Assembly: GCF_003597395.2 (NCBI RefSeq)
Contig: NC_133770.1
Coordinates: 296,359,508-296,423,507, forward strand
Direction of reading: 5' to 3'
Length of the DNA: 64,000 nt
DNA from: Chelonoidis abingdonii
Lineage: Eukaryota > Chordata > Testudines > Testudinidae
This document shows, in pieces, positions 1-11,105 of this stretch. The notes beneath the pieces were generated by a model. That model was not told where the DNA came from. It ran no database searches and was given only the letters and a program-made list of their open reading frames with translations. A program made the position numbers and the translations under genes. Numbering within the stretch: position 1 is the stretch's first letter; every line of letters begins with the position of its first letter.

Positions 1-353
1 CCCCCAGAATGGACCCGGCCGAGGGGTCTGGTTCGCTGTATCTACAAGCTCTGTTTTAGACCCTGTTCTTGTCATCGAATAAACCTCTGTTTTGCTGGCT
101 AAGAGTCACGTATGACTGCCAAGTGGGGGTGCAGAACCCTGTGGCTTCCCCAGAACCCCGCCTGGGTGGGCTCGCTGTGGGAAGCACACGGAGGGGCAGA
201 GGATGCTGAATGCTCCAAGGAGAGACCCAGGAGGTGAAGACGTGTGAGCTTCTTGCCCTGAACAAATCTACTCCGAGGGAGAGGAGGCTCCCCAAAGTCC
301 TGCCTGGCTTTGTGGGGAGCTGTTCCAGAGCATCGCCCGGGGACTCCGTGACA
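1..353 (+). mobile_element. 3' part of an LTR, cut by the window start
   Basis: This looks like the R-U5 part of a retroelement LTR. A polyadenylation signal AATAAA lies near 79-84, followed by a GC-rich stretch ending in TGACA at 349-353, as expected for an LTR 3' end (..CA). The 5' half lies outside the window, so the TSD cannot be tested. I recall similar sequences in turtle genomes but cannot name the family. Small reading frames here are not convincing genes. Confidence 0.5.
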
Positions 354-414
354 GACCTTTCATGGGGTCAGGAGTTTATTTTATGGGGGGCAGGGTCATG
401 AGCTGTCAGGCTCC

Positions 415-558
415 ACCCCCAAACCCTGATTTGCCACCAGCATTTATAATAGTGTTCAATATACAAACAAGTATTTTTAATTTATAATGGGGGAGGTGGT
501 CACACTCAGAGGCTTGCTATGGGAAAGGGGTCACTAGTACAATACTTTGAGAACCACT
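415..558. mobile_element. Fragment of a hAT-type non-autonomous element (one end)
   Basis: The stretch ends in TTTGAGAACCACTTC, close to the inverted form of the hAT-like terminus CAGTGGTTCTCAAA, which also starts the element at 24580. The other terminus is not visible, so this is a truncated end. The neighbouring 561-710 holds nothing I recognise. Confidence 0.45.
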
Positions 559-718
559 TCTCTATGCCTAGTTAGTAAGGTTTATACATCAGCCTGCAGG
601 TGCCTGCTTGCAAACTTGACTTGCAAACCCCAGACCTGTATTAGACTCTGTGAAACCCTTCAAGAAAACAAAGGATGAGAAACAATTTCATAAGGTTTTC
701 ATTTCACCAGGTGGAGGT

Positions 719-1504
719 AGGGTTGCCAGCTTTCTACTCACACAAAACTGAAGATTTTACCCCACCACCTGCCGCACCCCTCCGATGAGGCCTTGTCCAT
801 GCCTTCTGCCTTCTCTGAGGCCCTGTCCCCCACTCACTCCATCTCCCCTCCCTCTGTCGCTCGCACTCTCCCCACACTCGCTCATTTTCACTGGGCTGGC
901 TCATGGGGCTGGGGTTCAGGAGGAGGTGAGGGCTCCAGCTCGGGGTGCGGGCTCTGAGGTGGGGCCAGAAATGAGTTCAGAGTGCAGGAAGGGGTTCCAG
1001 GCTAAAGCAGTGGAATGGGTTGCAAGAGGGGGTGGGGGAGGTGGACTCTGAGGTGGGGCCAGGGATGAGGGGCTTGGGGTGTACAAGGGTGCTCCAGGTT
1101 GGGACCGAGGTGTTCAGAGGGCAAGAGGGGAATCAGGGCTGGAACAGGGGGTTGGGGCATGAGGGGAGTGAGGGCTCTGGCTGGGGGTGCAGGCTTTGGG
1201 GTGGGGCTGGGATCTAAGGGTTTGGAGGGCGGAAAGAGGGTTAGGGCCCTGAAGGGGGATCAGGGGTGCAGGCTCTGGGCAGCACTTATCTCAAGCAGCT
1301 TCCGGAAACAGTGATATGTCCTCCCTCCAGCTCCTACACGGAGGCGCGGCCAGGCAACTCTGCACACTGCTCTGTCCGCAGGCCCCACCCCCACAGCTTC
1401 CATGTTGAGCCAGAAGGGGGGAAATACCGGATGCTGCCTGGGAGCCACACATCACGGAGGCTAGCCGGGAGCAGCGCCACCAACCAGACACCTGGTCACC
1501 CTAG
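719..1504. mobile_element. Non-autonomous hAT-like DNA transposon with TSD
   Basis: The ends are imperfect inverted repeats: AGGGTTGCCA at the left and TGGTCACCCT at the right (8 of 10 pair). They are flanked by an 8 bp direct repeat with one mismatch, GTGGAGGT at 711-718 and GTGGAGGG at 1505-1512, the TSD length of hAT elements. The interior is strongly G-rich (about 905-1270), made of degenerate GGGGTT/GGCTCTGG units, with no transposase. The reading frames inside are low-complexity and are not genes. The hAT assignment rests on TSD length and termini. Confidence 0.6.
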
Positions 1505-1512
1505 GTGGAGGG

Positions 1513-2425
1513 TTAATTTCCTCCCTTGAAAAGAGGTTTTACTGTCCTATGAAGCCACTGAACATATATGATGGCCCTAAATCAAAACCAACCATTCTAG
1601 GCTCATAGTGGTGCAAAAAGCAAACAGTTTGCATGAAAGAAAAGAGTCAGTTCTGTTTTGATCATTGCAGGTGTTATGAGTTACTCATAATTCTTTGGGG
1701 AAGGGAATGTGCCTTCTTTTGTGTTTGCCTGTGCTTAGCACATGTTGGATGCCACCAGAAACATCATAAAAATAAAATTAACTACATTATTATTAAAGTG
1801 CTGATGGTGTGCTCAGTTCTGTACAAAGCACAGTAAAACACAGCCCCAACTCCAAAGGCGTTTAAAATCTAAATGGCTTGACAGTCCAGTTCAGGCACAC
1901 AATGCACTTGGTGACCCACGGAATAGCTTTGTCTTTGCTCATAACTGGATTTTTTGTTTGTTTGTTTTTTATTAGGTATGTGACAGCAGTTTTATTGAAG
2001 TGGGCTAGCACTGGATGGCTTCACGAAGAAGTGAGTTATAAGGAGGGATTTTCTTGATAGGGCCTTTAAACGACATTTCATTTTAACAAGGAGTTGTCAA
2101 GCCTGCTGCTTTTTCAGAAATGTAATGCTGCCCCGATAGCCCTGCCAGAAAAGTTTTAAAAGGGCTGAAGGGCCACCTAAGCCTCCATAAACTTCAAGAT
2201 ATTACAGCGCCAAACCACAATCAGAGCTGTTTCCTTGATCTTTTGCTGCACTGATAAATCATTTATTGGTGCGGCCTTTGCAGAAAATCCCTGAGGGAAA
2301 AGGCCATAAAAATGCACTGATAACAAAATGCTGCTGTCCTGCTTGCCATGTGCAAATGCCTCTGATCTGATGGCACAATCTATTTTTTGCTGTTTTTTTT
2401 TGTCCCACGAAAAGTACAGATTAAA
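1513..2425. other. No recognised feature
   Basis: I see no repeat family, no long reading frame and no RNA gene here. A short (TTTG)n run lies near 1951-1970. The stretch may be unique intergenic or intronic DNA. Confidence 0.4.
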
Positions 2426-2703
2426 GGTTTGTCTTCACATACAGGTGCAGCTGCGCCACTGTAGCACTTTAATGAAGATGCTGCTACGACGTCAACGGGA
2501 GAGCTTCTCCTGTCGGCATAGTCAATCCACCTCCCCAAGAGGCCGTAGCTGTGGCGACAGGAAATGCTTTCCCATCCACACAGCGCGGTCTACACAGGGA
2601 GTTAGGTCAGTATAACTACATCACTCAGGGGCGGGGGATTTTTCATACCCCTGAGCGATGAAGTTATACTGTTATAGGTCTGTAGTGTAGACCTGGTCTA
2701 AGA
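2426..2703. mobile_element. Short inverted-repeat DNA element of the GTCTACAC group
   Basis: The left end reads GGTTTGTCTTCACATAC and the right end GTAGTGTAGACCTGGTCTAA, which is roughly its reverse complement. Near the right side (about 2621-2672) is a hairpin in which ACATCACTCAGGGG pairs with CCCCTGAGCGATGAAG. The same ends and hairpin occur at 44000-44299. No transposase is present. A TSD is not clear. Confidence 0.5.
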
Positions 2704-3844
2704 TCAAAAAAGGAACGTGCAAAATTCAAGACTGTCTAGTGATTTTCAAAACAGATAGGGTTTACTTCCAGTTGAGCCCTGCGAGAATAAATAAATAAAA
2801 AAGTGCTAGTATAAGTGTGCGTGTACCAGTAAATGACACAGTCCCTACATAAGATACAACAGACAGTGGGTTCTAGAGGAGAGGAAGTAGGAGGGTTACA
2901 GAAGGATGATGATAACATCATTGCTTTTGATTGCAGTGTGTGCACCTTGCTGGTTCTGAGTGTGAAATAATGCTAGTATATCAATACTTGGGTTAATTAA
3001 TAATACAGTACTAATATTCTGTATATTTCTACAGCACTTTTCCAGGCATCTAAAAGTGCTTTGCGTGCATTATGGCTGGTCCTTGTTATTACCAATACTT
3101 ACTTATCTATTATTGTTTTCCAAGAGGAGTCAAGGGCCTTTGGCATATTGTAGGTGAAGGCCCTTTATGGGGAGCAACAAGAGACCACAAAGTGTTGAAA
3201 TCGGTACATTTATTGAAGGGGGATAAAAAACAGAATGAACAGCTGATTAGTTTCATTCACATGTTTGAGAATCATCCTGTCTGGACTACAGAGACTGAGG
3301 CCTGTGATGTGATTGCTTATTTAAGGAGGCAGAGAACTACGTTTCTTTAATGCTAGATTAAGTAGCAGTGACAAGGTGGTGGATACTAAGATAAAATAGT
3401 CTGTGTTTGCCAACCAGAGAGTGTTGCACAACTGCATCAACTATCTGAAAAGCAGGCAGAGGATGGATTCAGAGCAGTGACACAGCAATCCTGATAGATT
3501 TCTCTGCAGTCAGCAAAAGACAAATCTACCAAACCCAAGGGTTTAAATATCAGAAGAGAAAGCAGAGTTAGAAATTCAGATTTATTTCCAGCATGGAATA
3601 CACACAAACCGTATTCCCAGTGTATGTAGCCCTATATGGTACCACAAGCAAGCCATACAGGGTCTTGAAATATACAGAAAAATACCCCAGTTTGGGGATG
3701 GTTGTTCTGTTTCTGATTTACAAAGAACTTCTTCAGACTTTGATTGCATCAACTTTCTTCCCAACAAGTGAACTGCTTGAGAAGTTGTTTTGGCCAGTTG
3801 TGTGACCCTGTTTAGAGTTTTCATATCATAGCTGTGCAGGAAGG
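2704..3844. other. No clear gene; possible old SINE tail near 3030-3080
   Basis: The phrase CTAAAAGTGCTTTGC near 3050 resembles the distal part of old MIR/L3-type repeats, but it is too short to call. A 92-codon frame at 3072-3350 has no recognisable domain and no coding context. The rest is unassigned. Confidence 0.3.
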
Positions 3845-3885
3845 ATGCTCCTGTGGTTAAGGCATTAGGCTGGGACTCAGGACAT
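3845..3885 (+). repeat. 5' tRNA-like head of an old SINE, separated from its body
   Basis: The sequence around GTGGTTAAGGCATTAGGCTGGGACTCAGGAC resembles the tRNA-related head of an old MIR/L3-tailed SINE. Its continuation (CAAGTCCAATCCTAGCTCAGCC) reappears at about 5350, so a 1.46 kb segment has been inserted between the two parts. Confidence 0.45.
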
Positions 3886-5341
3886 TTGTAAGCAGCGGAA
3901 TGGTCCTGCTGTTGTGGGGAACTTTCCTGGCTTCTGTACTACCCTGGTGGAATCAGATAGCAAAAGGATCTGAGTCCGCACTCTAACTCCCTTTATCTGA
4001 AGACCTGCCTGACCTTGAGAACTCCTCTTCCACGCAGCAATCCTCGTAACCCCGATAAAGCTGGGCCCAGGATTTCTGGGAGGCTTAACCCCCATCTTGT
4101 CATGGTCACTTAGTGCAGGGGTTAGGGTGTCCCCAGTCCAGGATATTGTCCGCTCACCAGCCACGTCCCGGACCCCACTGATCACTACATTAAGTTTAAA
4201 CCAAATACAATTTATTAAACAGCAACTGTAAGAAAAATATGGGGGGAAATGGAAAAGATTAAAGGAATGAAAGCCTTCCATGGGCCTGCAGTCTTTGCAA
4301 CTTCAGAAAAGTTCCCAGCTTATTCCTCATATGTCCCAGGCCTCTCTCCGAGGCCCTGGCTGTGCTGCAGTGATACCTGCTCTGGTGGGAGGATCCTTCT
4401 CCCCAGCATTGATCTTCCCATTGGCTTTGCTTCCCCACCTCCAAGTCCAGACTTCAAGGCATCTTGTCTGGCAACATCTCCCTACGCTGGGCCCTCTGCT
4501 CAGGGTCCCATCTCACTCTCCCCAGCCGCTCACCATGCTCGGCTGTAGCGTTAGCGGGCATCCACTATCCCAGCTCTGGCCCCACTGCTCCCCACTTTAG
4601 CTCAGTCCTGGCTCGCCATCAGCGCTGCTGGTCTGTGCTGCTCCAGCTCCTGGCTACTCCAGCTCCCCAGCTCTGCTTCCTATGGCTCAGTTCTGCTGCT
4701 CTGCCTTCTGGGCTGCTTCTCTGGCCCCTCTGTCTGGCCCACAGCTCTCTCTCCAGCTCAGCTCATGTTACCCGGGGTTCCTTCAACCCAAAGCTCTTGG
4801 TAATTTTTACTCTATGTGAGGTGGTGTCAGGAAATAAATCAGGGGAGACACAGCCCTCAGACACGTTCCTGAGGGCACATAGACAAGCTTCCTGTTCCTC
4901 TAAAATGCATGTATCAGCAGTTTCAACACAATTCTTATCAGGAAGGATGTGGGGTCAAGCTGCCCTTTCTGTGACACCCAAAAGCCCCTCCCTTCTTGCC
5001 TTGGTTAACCTAAGGCTGCTGCATGGCCACTTTATGGCCTGCTGACTTGGCTGCTTTTGTTACCTGAAGAACCCGGGTAACACTTTTAGCAATAAGCAAT
5101 AGTGCTTTCAGGCACTTTACTGGTTTGCCAAATTCTCCCTGTACACTCGCCTGCTGCTCTCCCCTTAGCTCTGCTCTACTCTGGCTCAGGCAGCTCCACT
5201 TCATACTCAGGATGTGTTGCAGGCTCTTGATTCCCGCATTGGCCTGCCTGCCTTGTTAATCCAGCTGACTTGGAGCATTTCTGAACTGTCAGTCTCAGGA
5301 TCATGATTCCTCTTCAGCCCTTACCCCTTTCTTCTGATATT
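3886..5341. mobile_element. LTR-like insertion inside an old SINE
   Basis: This 1,456 bp block separates two pieces of one SINE. Short direct repeats flank it (GACAT 3881-3885, GACAC 5342-5346; 4 of 5 match), which fits an LTR-type TSD, but the ends are not clean TG..CA, so the limits may be off by a few bases. The central part (4280-4790) is rich in CTCCAGCTC/CTGCTG motifs. It contains no protease, polymerase or integrase motif. The 193-codon frame at 4464-5045 is Ser/Leu/Pro-rich without a domain. It is probably a solo LTR of an unnamed family. Confidence 0.4.
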
Positions 5342-5345
5342 GACA

Positions 5346-5570
5346 CCCGCTTACCCACTCAAGTCCAATCCTAGCTCAGCCACCGACTTTGAAGAGAGTT
5401 TGGGGAGGTTGCTGAAATCTCAGTGTCTTATTTCCTCACCTGCAAATTTTTTTGTCCTATTTTTTCCGTTGAGGCTGGATGACCTTTGGGGCAGAGACTC
5501 ATGCATTCCTACAGCTCCTAGCACAGTGGAACCCCAGTCTTGGTTGGGGACTCTTGTGTTACCCTGGATT
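5346..5570 (+). repeat. Body and 3' tail of the split old SINE (MIR/L3-type)
   Basis: Signals in order: the CAAGTCCAATCCTAGCTCAGCC B-box region, then a degenerate TCTCAGTGTCTTATTTCCTC core, then a tail with TTTGGGGCAGAGACT, CTCCTAGCACAGTGGAACCCC and TTGGTTGGGGACTC. The tail matches those at 13405-13520 and 18955-19045. The head is at 3845-3885. Confidence 0.5.
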
Positions 5571-5599
5571 TGAAGGGTGTGTGTACCCCAGAATGTGAT

Positions 5600-7790
5600 T
5601 AAGCCAATTGCAACCATATGTGCATTCAGCCACCATGAATTAATAAACTAGAACACCACATAGTTAAGGGTTAAATAAGAAGCAGGCTCTTAGAGGCAAG
5701 GTCAAAATCTAGCAGGCAGTTTCTGCTAATCTGAATGGAGGAGGGGAAGGAAAGAAAATAAATGAGACTGAAGAAGATAAATGGATGAAAGACTTTGAGT
5801 CCAAGTGCCTCTGTTATTAGAAGTTTATTGAAAGTTAGGAAAAAGTGAGGATCCACATTGTAAGGTTTGCATTAATGGTTTCTGCCTGTCCTAAAATTGC
5901 AAGAAAGTCATGAGATGAGATCTGCACTCCTGCAAAAGAGAAGGGTCTGTTAAGGCCATGAAAGCTCTATCAGGCTCTTCGCATTCAGTGGAGTATAAGT
6001 ACAATTGTAAAGATCATTAGGAGCCATCATTTGTGATAAGCCATGCTAGCAGTTAGAGGAATTTGCATACAGGCTGCATTGCTAAACAACTGGACAATAA
6101 AAAAAATAAAAGAAATTGAAATTTCAATACCCCAAGTTTATGAGAGTTTAGATGGTTTCTGGCTCTCTCAAAACCAGAAGCTGTTTTTTCTCTTTGCAAG
6201 TTGTTTGCAAACTAGTCTTGATGTCTGTTTGTTATTTCTATTATCATGATAGCTAAGAATTCCAATCATGGATCAAGGTACGAAGACAACAAACCCTGTT
6301 CCAGAGATCTTACAGTTTACGGGCAGACATGATGCAACAGGTGGGTCAAACAGACACACCCATGGCAGTGGATGGGTAGACCATGAGAGTGTTGTTTGCT
6401 TATTTAAAATGTGTTGAAATGCAAAGAGAGAGCACGCCTTTAAGCCTAAAGTTTAAGCTTCATATTAGCTAAAGTTAGGTTTGTTAGCATGAGTGAATAG
6501 AGGTATTAATAGAAGTGACTCAAGGCATAATCTTGGATCATGTAGTAAATATATATTTGTTTTAACTGGGTTTAACAGGTGTTGTACAGGGATTTTTGGA
6601 AGTTTTGGAATATTGGTAATGGCGGAATTTGCATTGATGCAAATGATAATTAGAAGGATTTTTGATATTAATAGTTAAAAGAAGATATTTGGCTTTGGGA
6701 GTATGGAAGATTAAATATGGTAGCAGAAGAACAGTTATGGTAAAAGGGTAGATTTAATATTGATTGGCTTATTATAATTTACTATAAATAGTGTAGCTCC
6801 AAATGTATATGGCGCTCCATACACCATCAAACACAGCTTAAAGGAAGGATCCTACGCCCGTTCCTTCAGGGATGATCGCCCCTTGGTGTTATTACATCTT
6901 TGAAATATAAATATAAATGTAGAGTTAGGTTGTTATACTATAGTGTTTTTGTGCACGCTTGCTTTAGTTTGATCATATAATAACATTTTGAATTTCATTC
7001 CTCATTGTACCACTCATGATTCTTAAACCAAATTAAGTAAATCACCTGTAGCTGAATCAAGGACTGAACCTTGGGTTGATATTATTTTTAAATTTTGCAT
7101 CTGATCATATTAATGGGAATATCTAAATCAAAGGTCACAGATGGAAAGGCTAACGGCTAAGAATAGCAGAAGATTCAGCTCACCACTTGCCTAACCAGTG
7201 CCTGACAGTAGTGATCAAGAGCCATCTAGACGTAAGTCTTAAGGAAGGATTCTGCCAATGTACTAGTTATGCATAAGTTCTCATTCAATAGTGTGAGCAA
7301 TAATAAATTGGCAAAAGTGTCCACTTCAACAATTCACTCTTCTTTTCAAGCCAGGCAGTATTGTTTCTGTTCCTTGAATAGGTGACACATTTTAAAGAGA
7401 ATAAAATAAAATAGGAGGTAACAAATCCTTTGTTCACTTTCCATTGTGAATTTTAACATAAATCATCAATCTTGCTAAAACTATTGAGACTCATGAACAT
7501 TTTCTCAGATAGCTGGCAGCCATGTGAATACCTGTAATAGGAGCCCACAAATAATGCTGGTGTAAGCAGAGGCTGAATGATCTCTCCCCTGACAGCTAGC
7601 AAGGGAGGGGGAAAGACTTCAGAAGCAAATTGTCTTTACATGAACATACCTACTCTGTGCAGGTATCCAGCAGATAGAACTGTGTTGCCCAAAGTGATCA
7701 ACTTTGGCTGGTGTTGGGTTAACAAATCACTTTAATACTGAATGCAGGGTTAGTGAAATGTTGCTATCAGTGTTGTTGTCTTTACTGTAC
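5600..7790. other. AT-rich stretch without a recognised gene
   Basis: There is no long reading frame, RNA gene or named repeat. Around 6800-6900 a compact segment (CCATCAAACACAGCTTAAAGGAAGGATCC and following, GATCGCCCCTTGGTG) looks like the downstream part of an LTR, but I found no matching end or TSD and do not call it. Confidence 0.35.
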
Positions 7791-7799
7791 AAGTAAAGG

Positions 7800-8440
7800 G
7801 GAGCAGAACTGTGCTTAGCCTGTCCTGATTGAGGGGGTCACCCTCACCTGAAAGAAACCCGCTAAGCCTGGGGCTCAACTGCCAGACCCCTATGAAAGTA
7901 AGAGGGGAAGGGGACAGGTGTCCCTGAAGGAGGTATGGACTCTACCTAAGGGTCCCCAATCTGGTTTAACCTGCCCCTCCCCACAGCTCAAAGATAGAGC
8001 TAAATAGACTCCATTAGGAGTCTTTTGTTAAGTGCTCACTAGGCTGAAATCACTTGTGGTGGGACCGCATTTCTGTCTAGCCTGCTTCTGGTTCCCCCAT
8101 TAAGAGCTTGCAGTCACTAAGAGTTGGGTGGAACCTCGAGAGGCTGACCTGCCGAGGTCACAGCAGAGAAGCAGATGGCTGCAGAAGGTGATCAACAAGT
8201 GACTAGTGGGCGGCCAGCCAGAGCAAGTGCTCAGATGGCGGAGCAAGTAAGGTAGGAGGTGAACTCACACAGATGTACCTCTGAACCCTGGCTCCTCACT
8301 GACCAAGGTCAATCACTGTGAGTGGGGTGTGGTGAGGGAGCAGAGAGGAGCACAGTAAAGGAACATTTGGTAGTAGAACTTAAGAACATGAGGCAGTTTC
8401 AGTCATCCTAATTCTGCATCAGCAGCAACTCATTGCAATG
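7800..8440 (+). mobile_element. Possible LTR-retroelement fragment, unclassified
   Basis: This stretch has moderately high GC compared with its flanks. It includes CAGATGGCTGCAGAAGGTGATCAAC at 8174 and GTGAGTGGGGTGTGGTGAGGGAG near 8320, which I remember from turtle LTR-element 5' regions. No LTR ends, TSD or protein motif can be shown, so the call is tentative. Confidence 0.3.
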
Positions 8441-8459
8441 ATGGGGGTATGTACAGGGC

Positions 8460-8582
8460 ATATTTTTCAAAAGTGTCTTAAGAGCACAAGTCCCATTTTC
8501 AAAAGTAACTTAGGCACATAGGAGACTTTCAGTGAGACTTATGCTGCTATGTCGTGAGTCACTTTTGAATGATTTAAACTCC
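8460..8582. repeat. Old palindromic repeat
   Basis: The arms TTCAAAAGTAACTTAGGCACATAGGAG and TATGTCGTGAGTCACTTTTGAA are imperfect reverse complements around ACTTTCAGTGAGACTT. The repeat can form a hairpin and looks like an ancient sauropsid interspersed element. The copy at 37570-37625 has the same CCACTGAAATTCAGTGGGA centre. Confidence 0.45.
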
Positions 8583-8583
8583 T

Positions 8584-8859
8584 CTTAGGGCTTGTTTATA
8601 TGAACTTTTAGTTCATGGCAAGCTGGGTTATGAATTTACCCTGCACTAGCCTGCCATGGACTAACTGTCCATGTGAACCCTGCTGATAGAGCAATGTTAA
8701 TGTGCTTTGATTTAGTCCTGTTTGAAATGAGACTAGATCTGAGTGTATTAATGAACTGCTAATGCAGGGTCCACATGGACAATTAAACAGTGGCACACTT
8801 GGGGTACCCTTGCACCGCAGCTTGTCACAAATGTAATCTTCATGGACACAAACCCTAAG
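8584..8859. mobile_element. Inverted-repeat DNA element, non-autonomous
   Basis: The ends CTTAGGGCTTGTTTATATGA and CATGGACACAAACCCTAAG are imperfect inverted repeats. There is an internal inverted pair, CTGTCCATGTGAACCCTGC and GCAGGGTCCACATGGAC. No transposase is present. A TA at each edge may be the TSD, but other lengths are possible, so the superfamily is open. Confidence 0.45.
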
Positions 8860-9014
8860 TCTTGGTCTGAGTAGGTGCAATTCTTTGAAGTTAATGTTGT
8901 CACGTCTGTTTATAGGACCGAAGAGAGGTAGAGTTCCTTTGTACCCTGACTTCTCTCTTCTATGCTCTGTGAAGAGGAGAATTCATGCAATAGAGTGCAT
9001 AAATTTAAATAACT

Positions 9015-9350
9015 CCAGGAAAGGAACATCCACCCTGCCCCTTTGGGAGGCTGTTCTACATTCCAACTGACCATATCTTTAGGGGCTTCTTTCTGATGTT
9101 CAGACTAGATTTTACCTTGGCTCAGTTCCATCCCATTACTTTTAGTAATCACTTTATGAACCACCTTAAATAATAATCCTTTAATGGTGATGCTCTCCAA
9201 ATATTTATGGAGGGGTTCTTGTATTCTCCCATAGTTTTCTTTTAGCTGATCTGTGTTCATTCTGTTCCTCTAGCCACACCTCACAGTTCAAGGTACCTCT
9301 TAGTCCTTAATCAGCCTTTGTTGCCTTACTAGAGCCTTTGTAATTTGTCT
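9015..9350 (-). mobile_element. Old CR1 LINE fragment (3' region)
   Basis: Read on the minus strand, this matches the distal CR1 ORF2/3' region: CCATCCCATTACTTTTAGTAA, GAACCACCTTAAATAAT and the CCTCACAGTTC segment follow the usual order. It is strongly diverged and truncated at both ends. It codes for nothing intact. Confidence 0.5.
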
Positions 9351-10019
9351 GTGTCCATGGATGTGTTTCTGTTTGTTTGGCCCATCTTAAAGCAAATCAT
9401 GCCCTCATGGGAAAAAAGTCTTTAGTATTTAATAGAAAATGATATCCCTATGACAGACTAATATCTTATAGAATAGTAAAGATTCTATCACAGCGATACA
9501 ATTCTGTACATTGGTTAAAAAAAACTATTGAAAGGAGATAATTCAGTGTTAAATCCTACTGAGTTTTTTTAATGTAATTGCTGTAGAACCCAATTGACTT
9601 CATCCCTATTAACTCTATCGGGCTTTTCCCTAAAGGCTGAGGACGTAGCAAACCAGCTTGCCTCAACAGTATGTAGGTTTAGAGCGGCTTTGGTAGGTTA
9701 CATATTGCTTTGTGATCCCAAGATGGAATTTTCAATGTAAATACGAAATACTAATAATTCATCTTCTGCTTTAGCTTGGTTAGAAATGATGGTGGTATGT
9801 ATGAAAGGAGGAACAACTAACTAAATCATTATAATGAAGCATTAGTGACCTCCAGTGTAACAGAGACCACAATCACTATATCACCCTGGTATCCATCATA
9901 TGAAAGCATACTTAGCATATTCTTCTCAATAACTATGCAAAGCATACATGGCAAACAAGATTCTTTTGTAGCCGAGGAGGAGGAGATGTCAGAAAAGCTT
10001 CCATTTTATGGGCAAATCT
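9351..10019. other. No recognised feature
   Basis: AT-rich, with no repeat or gene that I can support. Confidence 0.35.
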
Positions 10020-11105
10020 AGGGGAGTGGAGGATATATCTGTAGATGTGATATATCTTGATTTTAGTATAAGGCTTTTGACACGGTCACCACATCACATA
10101 GAGAAATGTGATCTCAATGAAATTATATAAGCAAAAAGTAGTTATCAATGGTTTGCTGTCAAAATGGAGGAATGTCGAGTGTGGGCTCCCCATGTTCTGT
10201 CCTGGGTCCGGTACTGTTCAATAATTTCACTAATGATTTGAATAATGGAGTGGAGAGTATGTTTATCAAATTTGCAGATGACTCCAAGCTGGGACAGGTT
10301 CCTAGTATTTTGAAGGACAGGATGCAAATTCAAAATGATCTTGACAAATTGGAGAACTGGTCTGAAATGAGCAAAGTGAAATTCAGTAAAGGCAAAGAAG
10401 TTCACTTAAGAAGGAGAAATCAAATGCACAACTCAAAATGGGGAATAAGTGGCTAGACAGTAGCGCTGCTAAAAAGAATCTGGGATTTATACTGGATCAC
10501 AAATTGAATATGAGTCAACAGTGTGATGCAGTTATGAAAAGGCTAATATTCTGGGGTGTGTTAACAGAAGTGTAATTGTCCTGCTGAAACACAGCACTGG
10601 TGAAGTCTCAGCTGGAGTAGCGTGTTCATTTCTGGGTGTCTCACTGTAAGAAATATGTGGACAAACTGGAGAGCATCCAGAGAAGAGCAACAAAAATAAT
10701 GAAAAGGTTTAGAAAACCTGACCTACGAGGAAAGGTTAAAAAACGGCATATTTAAGTCTTGAGCAAAGACGACTGTGGGGGCACCTGATAACAATCTTCA
10801 AATATGTTAAGTGCTATTATAAAGGAGACGGTGATCAATTGTTCTCCATGTCCATTGAAGGTAGGACAAGAAGTAATGGGCTTAATCTGCAGCAAGGGAG
10901 GTTTAGGATAGACACGAGGAGAAGCTTTCTAACTTGAAGGGTAGTTAAGCTCTGGAATAGGCTTCCAGGAGAGGCTGTCGAATCCTTGTCACTGGAGTTT
11001 TTCAAGAACAGGGTCTAGATATACTTGGTCCTGCCTCAGTGCAGGGGCCTGGACTTGATGACCTTTCAAGGTCCCTTTCCGTCTGGCAGTCCAATGATTC
11101 CATGA
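10020..11105 (+). mobile_element. 5'-truncated CR1 LINE with reverse transcriptase remnants
   Basis: The translation of 10148-10456 keeps CR1 reverse transcriptase landmarks: LGPVLFNNFTNDLNN, then the catalytic-box region KFADDSKLG (FADD), then DLDKLENWSEMSKVKF. The remainder runs through the thumb and C-terminal region (AEKDLG-like at 10470, QRRATKI-like at 10680) to a CR1 3' end near 11030-11105 (GCAGGGGCCTGGACTTGATGACCTTTC, then ATGATTCCATGA). Multiple stops and indels make it a dead copy. CR1 ORF2 normally also has an N-terminal APE endonuclease, which is missing here through 5' truncation. Confidence 0.85.

Noticed and set aside
3072..3350. 92-codon frame
   Set aside because: No domain, no context of a gene, and no conserved neighbours.
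4464..5045. 193-codon plus frame
   Set aside because: Ser/Leu-rich, from CTC/CAG-rich repeat DNA, with no domain.
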